From Halichondria panicea (lineage: Eukaryota; Porifera; Demospongiae; Suberitida; Halichondriidae), in assembly GCF_963675165.1 (NCBI RefSeq), contig NC_087378.1:1-64000 (forward strand): a stretch of DNA of 64,000 nucleotides. Reading direction: 5' to 3'. The first letter of the stretch is position 1. Each line of letters begins with the position of its first letter. Under the pieces are notes generated by a model that saw nothing but the letters and a program-made list of their open reading frames with translations, had not been told where the DNA came from and did not search any database. Positions 44,589 through 63,598 of the stretch are shown here, one piece after another. Both the position numbers and the translations under genes were made by a program.

Positions 44589-46918
44589 TCATTCTTCAGT
44601 CTTCTTTTTCTTGGCCTCTGGTTCCTTCACTTCAAACTTCTCATCACTCGTCTTGTCCCAACAATACTCCAGATAGTCACCGGCATCTTTGCGAATAAAT
44701 GCAGCTCCCTGTATGTATGGACACATAATAATAACAAACATAATTAGAGTTGTTGTTGTAAGCATGTTAATAACTTGTAACTTACTTAAATGCTGACATT
44801 ATAAACACATTTTACTGAACTATCATCACATAGGAGCATGTGTAACGATCTTACATTGACACATCTGAATCCTCTGTCCAGTTCCCCGAGTCTCCTCATA
44901 TCCTCAGCGTCTAGTTTGATCTCGGTGGACTTGAGGTTCTCCTCAATGCGTGATGGTTTCACAGACTTGGTCAACACCACCACACCTCGATGCAGCTGGA
45001 ATGACAGGCACACCTGCAAGTGCACGGGTAATTAGGCGTTAACAAAATGGCCCCCTCCTAAATGTGAATGATGGTGTGTATCTTTATACCTGAGCAGAGG
45101 TGACACTGTGCTTGTCAGCTATTTCCTTCACCACTGCATCGTCCAGGACTCTCGGCTCCTTTCCACTTAAGAACGGGCTGCCAGGGTTACCCAAGGGGGA
45201 GTATGCCTCAAATGCAATCCCTGAAAAAACAAAAATCCATAATTGTATATAAATTATTTATTTGTAGAGAAAATGTTGTAACACACTGTACAGCAAACTG
45301 AATACAACAAACGGACCCTTGCTGCAGCAGTACTCCTTGAGCTTCAACTGCTGTAGGTAGGTGTGAGATTCCACCTGGTTGACAGCTGGTACTATCTTCG
45401 CTGTCTCCAGAAGTTTTTCGGTCTTGGTGATGGAATAGTTGGAGGTCCCAATTTGCTTCGTCAGTCCCTTGCCAGCAGCTTCCTCCAGGCCCTGAGGGAC
45501 AAGAAATCATACTAAAGCAATCAGAGCGTTCAAACATAAGCAAATCAACACAAGAAACACAAAAATTAAATGGCATCCGGCCAATAGAAATCAGTATTAC
45601 CTCCCAGCACTTGGCCTCAGTCTCAGCAGAGTACCCAAACTTATCCTCCTCAGCTACAGTATAGAGCGTCTTTCCTTTGGGGAACGTATAGGGCCAATGT
45701 ATGAGGTACAGGTCCAGATAGTCCAGCTGCAGGTTCTTGAGAGTCACCTGACATGCAGGCACCACTTCGTCACGGCCATGGTCAGTGCACCTGGATCAAT
45801 AGATATACAGTATCTAACCCATACATATACCTTGTTGTAAGCTTGTGCAACAAAGACTTGATGCTAATAATGCAGTGTTGAGTGCCAGGTGCTAGACTCC
45901 TTCTTACCATAGTTTTGAGGCGATGAAGATATCCTCTCTTTTGACAACTCCCTCCTTGAAGCACTTCTGAAAGGCCTCGCCAACCTCAGCTTCGTTGCCA
46001 TAGATATGAGCACAGTCAATGTGCTTGTAGCCTGCCCTGAGGGCGGCTTCCACAGCTGCTCCAACCTCACCAGGCTTGGAGAGCCATGTCCTGGGAGGAA
46101 GTAGACCACCACGGTAATTAAAGTTCATTACTAAATCACCACATACAGTCATTATTACACTACGCATGCTTAGATTGGTCCATGTGGTACATGATAAGTG
46201 TGATAATGACATTCGTTTGCAAAATAATGAGATTCATAAGGTGAAACCAATAATGACATAATGAGAAAAGCCGCCCGCCTGCATGCAATTAATTAGAGAA
46301 ACTTCAGGACCAGAAACCAGAGTATCACTTAACAAGACTCATGCTTGACATTAACCATGTAACTATAATAATCAGCCTTATGCACCTATCAATGCAAAGC
46401 CCCACTACCCTCCTCCCGGGACAGGGGGGGCTTTGTCAATTATGAGGTGCAAAGGACTCTCCCCCGGGGCTATTTTATTTAACAAACCCCTGGCAAATAC
46501 CCGGGCATGACAGTTGAACACAATAATAATTGCTAGTATACAGACAAACAGCTATGATATACTGACTTTACAAAGTTCCAACCCCCAGGGCTAGCAAAGC
46601 TCCTACAAAGCCCTCCCTTGTCCCAGGAGGGGGGTAGTGGGGCTTTGCATTGATAGGTGCATTAATAATACCGTTCCAATGCATGCAATATGCCTGTTCT
46701 GTACGTACTGCGCTGCTTGCACTAAACCCACCCAAGTCCAAAGGCAGGTATCTTGTTACCAGTAGTTAGGGCCACACTCCACTCCTACAGTACAGAGAAA
46801 CAATAGATCTATAGATGCATGAGTAGTACCAGCACTTATGTGTGCCTACAAGCTAGACACACACACACACACTCCGGCAATTTAGACCAAAGCTAGCTGG
46901 CAATGTCACCTGTGCTAC
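44589..46918 (-). CDS. Aldo-keto reductase, tandem copy 1 (no start codon at the expected place)
   Basis: NADPH-dependent carbonyl reductase fold (AKR1-like). Eight exons parallel copy 2. The catalytic tetrad is present: Asp and Tyr in [13 protein letters not shown], Lys in IASKLW, His in LYLIHWPY. Cofactor segments [18 protein letters not shown] and [12 protein letters not shown] are intact, ending in KKKKTEE. The tiny first coding exon of copy 2 reads ATGGCACAG; here the aligned bases (46910-46918) read GTAGCACAG. No in-frame ATG follows until late in the protein, so this copy must use an unseen upstream exon, a non-ATG start, or be a decaying paralogue. A Harbinger-like element sits in the intron between exons 2 and 3. 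No internal stop or frameshift was seen. Confidence 0.85.
46378..46664. mobile_element. PIF/Harbinger-like MITE in AKR copy 1
   Basis: 281-bp element at 46381-46661 flanked by TTA direct repeats (46378-46380 and 46662-46664). The inverted ends share tgcacctatcaatgcaaagc and continue for about 50 bp with few mismatches. The corresponding intron of AKR copy 2 (near 48830) lacks it, giving a natural empty site. Confidence 0.88.
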
Positions 46919-47251
46919 GATACAGCTGCTTTGTAACCTGCTCAGTGAACTTGTAGTAAGGTAAAGAACTCTTTTCCAACAGTTCCACATGTTAGCTACA
47001 CGTGAGTTAATTTGTGAGGTTTGAGCTAACCAGCCCCACCCCCTTCGTCAAACAGGCAGTAACCATCTTCATCTCTCCACTCGACTCTGCCTTCACACAC
47101 CAGTCTCTGACTGTTACCCTCACAATGTTATGTTTCTCATTGCATGTGCTGTTCAACACAATGTGAAGAACTTTTCAATCTAAACAAAAACACATGTTCA
47201 CAATAATAACTACAAAACTATAATTATAGTGTTTCGTTCCCAAATACAGTT
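46919..47251. other. Spacer between AKR copies
   Basis: 333 bp containing the 5' flank of copy 1 and the 3' flank of copy 2. The segment ctcacaatgttatgtttctc near 47130 has a relative near 49355 beyond copy 2, showing that the duplicated unit includes upstream flank. No other gene was seen. Confidence 0.7.
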
Positions 47252-49082
47252 TTATTCTTCAGTCTTCTTTTTCTTGGCCTCTGGTTCCTTCACTTCAAAC
47301 TTCTCATCACTCGTCTTGTCCCAACAATACTCCAGATAGTCACCGGCATCTTTGCGAATAAATGCAGCTCCCTGTATGTATGGACACATAATAAGACACT
47401 TGACAACACATAATGTGCAAGCATGGTAACTTACTTAAATGCTGACATTATAAACACATTTTACTGAACTATCATCACATAGGAGCATGTGTAACGATCT
47501 TACATTGACATATCTGAATCCTCTGTCCAGTTCCCCGAGTCTCCTCATGTCCTCAGCGTCTAGTTTGATCTCGGTGGACTTGAGGTTCTCCTCAATGCGT
47601 GATGGTTTCACAGACTTGGCCAACACCACCACACCTCGGTGCAGCTGGAATGACAGGCACACCTGCAAGTGCACAGGTAATTAGGCGTTAACAAAATGGG
47701 CCCCTCCTAAATGTGAATGATGGTGTGTATCTTTATACCTGAGCAGAGGTGACACTGTGCTTGTCAGCTATTTCCTTCACCACTGCATCGTCCAGGACTC
47801 TCGGCTCCTTTCCACTTAAGAACGGGTTGCCAGGGTTACCCAAGGGGGAGTATGCCTCAAATGCAATCCCTAAAAAAACAAAAATCCATAATTGTATATA
47901 AATTATTTATTTGTATAGAGAAAATGTTTTAGCAACAAACGGACCCTTGCTGAAGCAGTACTCTTTGAGCTTTAACTGCTGTAGGTAAGGGTGAGATTCC
48001 ACCTGGTTGACAGCTGGTACTATCTTTGCTGTCTCCAGAAGTTTATCAGTCTTGGTGATGGAATAGTTGGAGATCCCAATTTGCTTCGTCAATCCCTTGC
48101 CAGCAGCTTCCTCCATGCCCTGAGGGACAAGTAATCATACTAAAGCAATCAGAGTGTTCAAACATAAGCAAATCAACACAAGAGCTGATAATAAATTGAA
48201 TGGCAATCTGGCCAATAGAAATCAGTATTACCTCCCAGCACTTGGCCTCAGTCTCAGCAGAGTAACCAAACTTTTCCTCTTCAGTTGCAGTGGTGAGATT
48301 CTTTCCTTTGGGGAACGTATAGGGCCAATGTATGAGGTACAGGTCCAGATAGTCCAGCTGCAGGTTCTTGAGAGTCACCTGACATGCAGGCACCACGTCG
48401 TCACGGCCATGGTCAGTGCACCTGGATCAATAGATATACAGTATCTAACCCATACATATACCTTGTTGTTAAAGCTTGTGCAACAAAGACTTGATGCTAA
48501 TAATGCAGTGTTGAGTGCCAGGTACTAGACTCCTTGTTACCATAGTTTTGAGGTGATGAAGACATCCTCTCTTTTCACAACTCCCTCCTTAAAGCACTTC
48601 TGAAAGGCCTCGCCAATCTCAGCTTCGTTGCCATAGATATGAGCACAGTCAATGTGCTTGTAGCCTGCCCTGAGGGCGGCTTCCACAGCTGCTCCAACCT
48701 CACCAGGCTTGGAGAGCCATGTCCTGGGAGGAAGTAGACCACCACGGTAATAACATTCATTACTAAATCACCACAATACAGCTATCTAACATTAACAAGA
48801 TTTATGCTTGATATTAACCATGTGATCAGCCCTACCACCAACGTTCCAATGCATGCAATATGCCTGTTCTGTACGTACTGCGCTACTTGCACTAAACTCA
48901 CCCAAGTCCAAAGGCAGGTATCTTATTACCAGTATTTAGGGCCACACTCCACTCCTACAGTACAGAGAAACAATAGATGCATGAGCAGTACCAGCACTAA
49001 TGTGTGCCTACAAGCTAGACACACACACACACACACTCCGGCCATTTAGACCAAAGCTAGCTGGCAATGTCACCTGTGCCAT
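47252..49082 (-). CDS. Aldo-keto reductase, tandem copy 2 (apparently functional)
   Basis: AKR1-like NADPH oxidoreductase. Exons right to left: 49074-49082 (MAQ, a 9-nt coding portion), 48902-48954, 48541-48723, 48232-48421, about 47945-48119, about 47740-47868, about 47504-47663 and about 47252-47370. Joining gives [28 protein letters not shown], the standard family opening. The tetrad Asp-Tyr ([10 protein letters not shown]), Lys (SKLW) and His (LIHWPY) is intact, as is the C-terminal cofactor-binding [12 protein letters not shown]. Differences from copy 1 include TTATEEEKF for YTVAEEDKF and GMEEAAGKG for GLEEAAGKG. The exon near 47945 ends at a GTCCGT donor, weak but shared by both copies. 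Substrate cannot be inferred from sequence. Confidence 0.9.
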
Positions 49083-49456
49083 GATACAGCTGCTTTGTAA
49101 CCTGCTCAGTGAACTTGTAGTAAGGTATTATTTTCCAACAGTTCCCACATGTAGCTACACGTGAGTTAATTTTGTGACGATAAGATTGAGGTTTGAGCTA
49201 ACCAGCCCCACCCCCTTTGTCATGCAACAGGTATTACCTAGTACTCATATCATCTCCCCACTGGCCTCCCCTGAAGAGTAGAGGAAGAGAGGCCTGGGAT
49301 CGAGGCTACTCCCCACTCTGCCTTCACACATCAGTCTCAGCCTGTTACCCTCACAATGTTTCTCGTTGCATGTGCTGTTCAAATTTCTTTACACAATCAT
49401 TTGTACAAAAATGATACGAAAATATTGCAATGATTACAAGACTGTATTAAATTGTC
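49083..49456. other. Spacer between AKR copy 2 and acid phosphatase
   Basis: 374 bp. The left part is the duplicated AKR upstream flank; the right part is AT-rich, with poly(A)-signal-like sequence for the phosphatase. No coding exon was seen. Confidence 0.7.
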
Positions 49457-52437
49457 CTAAAAGTTCCACAACAGTTTCCCAAAGGTTCTCCTACTCTGAC
49501 TTGAGACACTACACAGTTTAGTGTAGTCATCGGGAGGAATCACTGTGTTCAGATAGTCGGATATATCCTTGAAATGACACAATCCCCCTGGCAGCTTACA
49601 AAACACAGGACTGACAACTTTGCCATTGTAGATGAGTCTCATAGAAAATCTGTCTATAGCTGACAATGGCTGGGGGGTGGCGGTGGTGTTCTCGTATAGT
49701 TCCATGAGTATCATAGAGGCGTAAGGTGACCACACCCCATCATCCACTAGCATGGCCGTCAGCAGGGGCATCACTGGAGGGGGGGGGCGGGGCAATATGT
49801 TAATCATAATTATAGTACAAAACAGGCTAAAGTTCCCCTCCATTTAATAAATGGTTTGGGGACTCTTTCAGCTCACCTGTCACAACTTTGATTTTGTGCA
49901 TTCAATATCAATGTATTATTTATGATAGCTAATTATAAAGAAATGATATCACCAATGTTTATATTTGGGAGATGAAATAATTTGCCAATTTCGGCCCAAT
50001 ACCATGGATTATAGCCCATGGGTCCAAGGCCAAAAAATGAAAAATTATAGCCCCAACAAAATTTTTGCTTTAAACACATCATTTGAAAGGTCTCTTTCTA
50101 AGCTTTCAGAAAATGGATAATTTGCTGACGGTGCAAAGCATACAGTGGAATGTGCACTCACATGTAGTATCATGTCCGGAGTAGAGCAGAAACTTTGGCA
50201 TTTTCTTCCCATTCACTGTAGCATTCATATTCTGTGTAGGAGGGAGACAACCAGTGGCCATTGCATGTAGTCTCTCCCAGGCTCACCTCTCCCAGCTCCT
50301 TGAGCAGGAACCCGATACCAGTGCGAGAGTTCTCCCCCACCGATGGGTACTGGTACAGGTTGTAGAACTGCCAGGACACTTCTGCCCACGCTCGTTGGTA
50401 CAGCTCCATTGTCATGCCGTGAGGCAGCTCCAGCTTGTGGCAATAGTGTGTACGCAGGCAGTCAGTGTAGTGTATAAGGTTGTCCTCTGTTAGGTTGTAC
50501 CCAGTGGTCTTGTAGATGTCCTCCAGGAGAGCTAGGGTTGTGGGGTGGTGGTCCATCCACGCCTGACTCTGGTTGAATGTATTGGAGTAGTAGCCTGTCC
50601 TAGGACACAGCCTGTGTGAGGTGTGAGGGTGTGAGGTGTGTGTGTGTGTGAGGAGTGTGTGGGGGACAAGGGTTGCTATAAGAAAACAAGAATTTAGCTC
50701 GAATAAGCATAAAATTACCGCACATTGGATTGGCAACCATGTAGTCATAAGTGGGATCCATGGTATGTATCTCCAGGGTCTGTGTAAAGGTCGCGGGTTT
50801 ATCAGGAGGATACATGCCAAGCATCAGACTCTCGGCAGACTAGAGGGGTGGGGATAGGGACAGAAAGTGGGAGGGGCTTAACTCACCATGAGCGTCCTGG
50901 GAATATCTGAGCAAAGGACAAAAAAGAGCAGTTGTACAAGCAGCATGCAATTAAAGCAAGAAAGTAAAAAATTTCATAGATTTATAGATGTATGGATTAT
51001 GAATATCAGTCAGCAGTGGGACTACAGTGTGCATGTAGTGCAGCTGACCGTCGCTCCTCAGATAGAGCTGAGTGGGGTCCATTGTCTTGCTGAGGAAGGT
51101 GCCATCCACGTATGCTTGGGCAAGGTTCTGTCCATTGGTCTTCTGCTGGTTGAACCCAATGGAGGTCAGCTGGGAGAGGGAGCAGTTGCCACGGAGGGTC
51201 TCGTCCCCAAATGAGTAAACTACAACAAAAGTGCAACTTTCAGCAAAGGATCTTAGTAGGGCCTGTGTACGCTTATCAAGTAAAGCTACTATACAAGTTA
51301 GCTAGGGGATTTACCCAGTACAAGCATAGATAGAGCAAAGAGGGATTGGCAACAAAATCGACCTCGAATAACCATCCGTGTTGCCCCGGCGTTACTCGAG
51401 GCTGTCTACTTCAACGAGGAAGACAGCCTCGAGTAAAGCACAAGCTGGGAATGGTTGAGGAGACAACTGATTTGTCTTACTGTCAGTATAACAATCCTGC
51501 TGCTGATTTTAGACTTCATTTCCATGCTTGAGGCTATATATGATCCAGGACACTACTTAGTTAGACAATCTTAGCTATATTATAGGTGCTATTGGTACAT
51601 AGCCATAAAAAAAACGGTGAAAAGAGGTGAAAAAAGCGCTATGTACCCGTAGCTCTTTCTCAACAATCTAGAAACAATTTTGGGAATTTCCACATAATAC
51701 ACATCATCAAGAAGCATGGAAATGAAGTTTTGGGGGGTCTTAGAAAGCTCTGTGTAAGGCCTAAAACATAAAAAAAGTGTTTCGCGGCGTTACGGTGGGG
51801 GACAACACGCATCGTTTCAGGATTAAGCCACACCCCCTGCACAAAAGTCTACGTTTTAACTTCCGTTGCCAATCCCTCTCTTCTTTATCTATGGTACAAG
51901 CCAGCCTCAGCTAGCTCCACTTAGTACAAGAGATTGTAAAACTACGATGCCCTGTATAAAATCCTCATAGATGCCCAATAGTTGACTGCACAGGGCGGCA
52001 TATTCACGGCCCAGGTACTATACTTATATCACTGACTCTTCCTGTACACTCTTGGCAGGACCTTGCCATATTGGTGGTCTGTGAGCATGGGCAGCTGTCC
52101 ACTGGTCAGTTGACAGTCCCACACAGAGCTGTCTTCAGGCCAGCACAGGTCTCCACCCCACGGGGTACGGTCACCATGCCTGACAGTGTGTGTGTGTGTG
52201 TGTGTGTGTCACATACCCACCTTACATGCATACATGCATGGCACATGTAGTTGCATGCAGGTAGACTGACATGCATGTGTGCATGTACCTAATGACAGCA
52301 TTGACTTGTCTGAGGGTGAGAGCAGCAGGCCTGGGGGGCACCTGCCATCCACTAGCCCCACACTCCGGGTCTAAACCAACAGCCACACTAACAGCCAGAC
52401 TGAGGACCAGAGAGAGAAGCACTGCTGCAGTACTCAT
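49457..52437 (-). CDS. Histidine acid phosphatase (lysosomal/prostatic type)
   Basis: Secretory-pathway phosphomonoesterase of the histidine phosphatase clan, similar to ACP2/ACP3. The signal peptide MSTAAVLLSLVLSLAVSVAVG starts at 52437. The catalytic RHGDRTP spans the first junction (exon from about 52294, then about 52062-52179). Next comes an exon at about 51040-51220 (GNCSLSQLTSIGFNQQKTNG through QLYLRSD), a 20-nt microexon at 50887-50906 (DIPRTLM), then SAESLMLGMYPPDKP, a long exon with WMDHHPTTLALL, an exon near 50170-50232 giving KMPKFLLYSGHDTT, which holds the second catalytic His-Asp, and the final exon MPLLTAML through KLLWNF. The GHD exon is read in a frame different from the longest ORF there. 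There is no C-terminal membrane anchor, so it is probably a soluble or secreted form. A hAT-like element sits in the second intron. Confidence 0.9.
49850..50125. repeat. Foldback dispersed repeat, copy in phosphatase intron
   Basis: Related to the tankyrase-intron copy: starts near tggtttggggactctttcag and includes aggtctctttctaagctttc. The left half is degenerate. It interrupts the intron between the GHD exon and the last exon. Confidence 0.75.
51318..51900. mobile_element. hAT-like non-autonomous element
   Basis: 569-bp element at 51325-51893 flanked by the direct repeat gtacaag (51318-51324 and 51894-51900; 8 bp if the adjoining c is counted). The termini are inverted: catagatagagcaaagaggg at the left and its near-complement at the right, continuing through ggattggcaac. 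It contains an internal palindrome built on actcgaggctgtc / gacagcctcgagt at about 51393-51436. No transposase frame. Confidence 0.82.
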
Positions 52438-52593
52438 CTTATAAACACATGCACACATGCAGGAATCTATGGAATCATGTGATCAAGACAATGGCAAAGT
52501 AATGAATGTACTTATGTATACCAAGAGCATGAATACAGTTATAATAATAATTATTGGAGGGAGACAAAAGTAATAGAGTCAGTTAGATTGTTC

Positions 52594-60019
<7,426 letters not shown>

Positions 60020-60226
60020 ATCTCACTAATATCTCACTATCCTATAGAGGACTGTAGTACACCGGTACGCGGTACCCTGGAGATCCTCTTTAGTATAGTC
60101 TAGTCGAAAGTGGTACTTGGCTTCTGACCTCTGACCTTCTGCACATTTGAGGTGTGCGTTATTTAGAACATGTGCCACAAAAAAAATGGTATGTGGGGGC
60201 GACTAGTAAGCGAGGTAGTGTGTCTT

Positions 60227-60675
60227 GCTTTAGTACAGAGGAGGCTGGAACCACTTGACCTTAGCTAATTAAGGTCACTAATTGGATTTATCCAAACTTC
60301 TCTTGCAGACTACTTCAAGCCTAGTTTTTAGTGTCTATCAGTTTAAAACGTTATTTTTCAGGGGGGGTCAAATTTTATTTTTGCCAATTTTGCTCAGAAG
60401 CAGAGATACAAGTCTCAAAGCCAGCTACACAGTGACCTCGAGAACAAGCCGCTCATGATATCGAGGCTAGTACAAGAGCAAGACTTTTGATTGTATCTCT
60501 GCTTCTGAGCAAAATTGGCGAAAATAAAATTTGACCTCCCCTGAAAAATAACAATTTAAACTGATAGACACTAAAAACTAGGCTTGAAGTAGTCTGCAAG
60601 ATAAGTTTGGATAAATCCAATTAGTGACCTTAATTAGCTAAGGTCAAGTGGTTCCAGCCTCCTCTGGCTTTAGTA
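60227..60675. mobile_element. Mutator-like foldback MITE
   Basis: 431-bp element at 60236-60666 flanked by a perfect 9-bp duplication gctttagta (60227-60235 and 60667-60675). The arms are 176 bp each (60236-60411 and 60491-60666) with only a handful of mismatches, the ends reading cagaggaggctggaaccact. The 79-bp centre has no coding capacity. Long terminal inverted repeats plus a 9-bp target duplication are the hallmark of the Mutator superfamily. It sits in the POLR2B/mitoferrin intergenic region. Confidence 0.93.
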
Positions 60676-61001
60676 GCCCTCAAAGCAAAAGGTGATTTTT
60701 TATTGTAGAGGGCGTGGCCAAACCATCAGGAAGTGGAATTACTTCCTGTTCTGCTCTGCCCCCTATCAGCAAGCCAAGCTCCAAGCTCTGTAATTTATTA
60801 AACTCAAGTCAAAAGAAGACCAAGCAAAAGCAAAACATTACAAGAACTGCAGTAGCAAGATAAAGACACTATCAATAATCAATCTTCCAAGGACTTATTC
60901 TAATTAAAGCCTGCCTACTGCACATGCAACTCTGAAGAATCAAACTGATAATCTCGAGGTCTCTGTACTATACTGTGAGTCCATCTCTGTCACCACCTAC
61001 T
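60676..61001. promoter_or_regulatory. Mitoferrin upstream region
   Basis: 326 bp between the Mutator-like element and the mitoferrin ATG; probably 5' UTR and promoter. GTG at 60975 is in frame but not used as a start. No motif was identified with confidence. Confidence 0.4.
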
Positions 61002-61388
61002 ATGGCCTCGGGGCTTGCTCATCAGGAACACTCACACAGTCAGCTACGACAGACGGAAGACCCAGCAGCTTTGCTACTTAATACCGATCAGCCAGTGTTT
61101 GCAGAGGGAGGGGGGGACATGGAGGAGGTGGATTATGAGAGCTTACCAACAAGTCGATTGTCAACTCACCTGCTAGCAGGGGGCCTGGCTGGTATGATGG
61201 AGCACTGCTGCATGTACCCTGTGGACTGTGTCAAGGTGTGTGCGTGGGTGGGAGGTACAGCATGGTATGTATAACTATATATAGGGAGTTATAAAAACAC
61301 ATCAGAAATGTATGCAGCTTAGTGTGGACTCTAGTGCTCTAGTGTGTAATGGCTAAGCTTTGCAAGTGTAGCAGCACACTAGATCATG

Positions 61389-61420
<32 letters not shown>

Positions 61421-63372
61421 GAGAGCTTTACAGCATATGACATTACAGAAAATAGAGTAAGGTAGTAAGGTCTAGCAGGCATACATCCTAATGCTGACAG
61501 ACTTACCCCTTTTCAGGGGCAGCTGGAACAAAACAAAACAAGAAAAAAACAAAACAAACAAAACAAAAAATCATTAAATTGTGTGGCAGATCTGGCATGG
61601 GCATATCAGGTGGTACGAGCACACATCCGATTGTTCAAAATTTCTTTCAAAATTAGATATTAAATATATATACACTGCTTAGGGATGCTAGTACATGTAG
61701 CTGAGGTGATCTACCTAGCTGAGGTGGTCTACCTAGCTGAGGTGATCTACCTAGCTGAGGTGGTCTATCTAGCTGAGGTGGTCTACCTAGCTGAGGTGGT
61801 CTATCTAGCTGAGGTGATCTACCTAGCTGAGGTGGTCTACCTAGCTGAGGTGATCTACCTAGCTGAGGGATGGATTAATGGTAGTAGTGGTTGTGCAGCC
61901 TTTGCGTATATTACAGCATCTATTCCACTGCTACCGTAGCAGTAACTACGAAGGAAGTGGCTTCATGTTTGACCTATTTTAGTGTTCCTTCTCCCATTTC
62001 CTGTGTTTATTGGCACTGCTTTTCCATCCTCAAGTGTGTGTCTAGTGTTACCCACAACATCAGGCCCCCTAAGTAGTTTAATGGTTGAAGCCTGCTTGTG
62101 TTTGGCATGAAGTGGTGAAACTATGCCTGTCTTTGTGGTTTCTGTGTTGATGGAAGTGGTCTTATAGGTTAATTAGAGTGTGTTCTCAACACAATTCATT
62201 GACTTCCCTCTCCCCTGCACACAGACTCGAATGATGGCCCTCAATCCTAACCCTAAAGCACAGTACAAGAATATCTTCCAAGCCTTCAGCACGATAGTGT
62301 CTCAAGAAAAGCCCCGGGCTCTTTTCCGAGGGATAGGAGTGGTTGCCACAGGGGCTGGTCCAGCCCATGCACTATACTTTGCCTGTTATGAGTATTTCAA
62401 GAAGCTGTTGAGCAGAGGAAATGGGAGCAATGTTCTAGCACAGGGTAAGGTGGTGTGTGTGTGTGCTCATTACTGGTATTGTAGGATACCTCTTCTAGCC
62501 TTCTACATGTACTAACATCTCCACACACACACACACTCCCCCTCCACACACACACACTCACACATACACACAATTGATGATATGTTTTTTCTGTGCAGGA
62601 GGAGCTGGAGCACTGGCCAGTGTTGTCCACGATGGCTTCATGAACCCAATAGATGGTGAGACATATCACTAGCTATATCCTCAACCTTGAACTCCAAAAC
62701 AGGAAATTATTCAATGGCTTTTTAGATGTCATCAGACACCTTTGCACCAACATACAGTAACTGTGTGTATACATTATTTGCTGTGACAGTGTGTTTAATC
62801 ATGGCGTCCCGAGCATAATGACACCACACCCCCTCATAATGACACCACACCCCCTCTCTGCAGTGATCAAGCAGCGGCTACAGATGTATAACTCTCCCTA
62901 TAAGAATGCAATCCACTGTGCCAAGACTGTGTTTCGTAGCGAGGGACTGGCTGCATTCTATCGTAGCTACACGACACAACTGAGTATGAACGTGCCCTTC
63001 CAAGTGGTCCACTTCATCACGTACGAGTTTCATCAGGACATTTTGAACAAAGAAAGAAAGTATGACCCCGTCTCTCACATGTTATCTGGCGCTGGTGCTG
63101 GAGCATTTGCAGCCGTAGTGACCACACCTCTGGACGTTGCCAAAACATTATTGAACACTCGCGAACAAAGATTGGACCTCCAGAAGGAACGACAAATTCA
63201 TGGGATGTTGAACGCTATTAAGACTATTTACAAGACCACTGGCATGAAGGGTTACTTCAGAGGAGTGACTGCTAGAGTTGTTTATCAAATGCCCTCTACC
63301 GCAATTTGTTGGTCTGTATATGAATTTTTCAAGCATATACTTAGACTGAAACCAGAGGAAAATTCAATCTGA
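61002..63372 (+). CDS. SLC25A37: Mitoferrin (SLC25A28/SLC25A37 family mitochondrial iron carrier)
   Basis: Inner-membrane carrier importing iron for heme and Fe-S synthesis. Four exons, 61002-61235, 62225-62444, 62599-62655 and 62864-63372, give 339 residues in phase. It has three mitochondrial-carrier repeats with P-x-D/E-x-x-K/R signatures: [22 protein letters not shown] and [11 protein letters not shown]. Repeat ends: [37 protein letters not shown] and [27 protein letters not shown] in the second repeat and the GAGPAHA motif are diagnostic for mitoferrins. The start at 61002 (MASGLAHQE) is the first ATG. The single vertebrate-like gene cannot be assigned to the 28 or 37 paralogue, so the symbol is by family. 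Intron 1 (about 990 bp) contains an 18-bp tandem repeat and an ATT microsatellite. Confidence 0.94.
61391..61420. repeat. (ATT)n microsatellite in mitoferrin intron 1
   Basis: About ten perfect ATT units. Confidence 0.9.
61695..61870. repeat. 18-bp tandem repeat in mitoferrin intron 1
   Basis: About ten units of gaggtggtctacctagct with G/A and C/T variants. It is open in one plus frame (E-V-V/I-Y-L-A), but it has no splice support as an exon. Confidence 0.92.
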
Positions 63373-63598
63373 TGATTCATTTTTTGTTTTGTTCTTCTCT
63401 CTCTCTAATTTATGTAATCATCTGCACACAGTCATTCTAGCGTTGTCTGTCACTATTTAGTATTATTATTTTTGTGTGCAACATTATAATTTAATTGCCT
63501 TTATAAATATTGATTTAATCACAACAATATTTTGAAAATAAATTAAACATCTGATGATGTGTATGATTAAAAAATATATATTAATAGTCAATTTTTGG

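Noticed and set aside
61685-61939. Repetitive E-V-V-Y-L-A protein in mitoferrin intron 1
   Set aside because: Consequence of an 18-bp tandem repeat being a multiple of three; no splice sites and no family counterpart.
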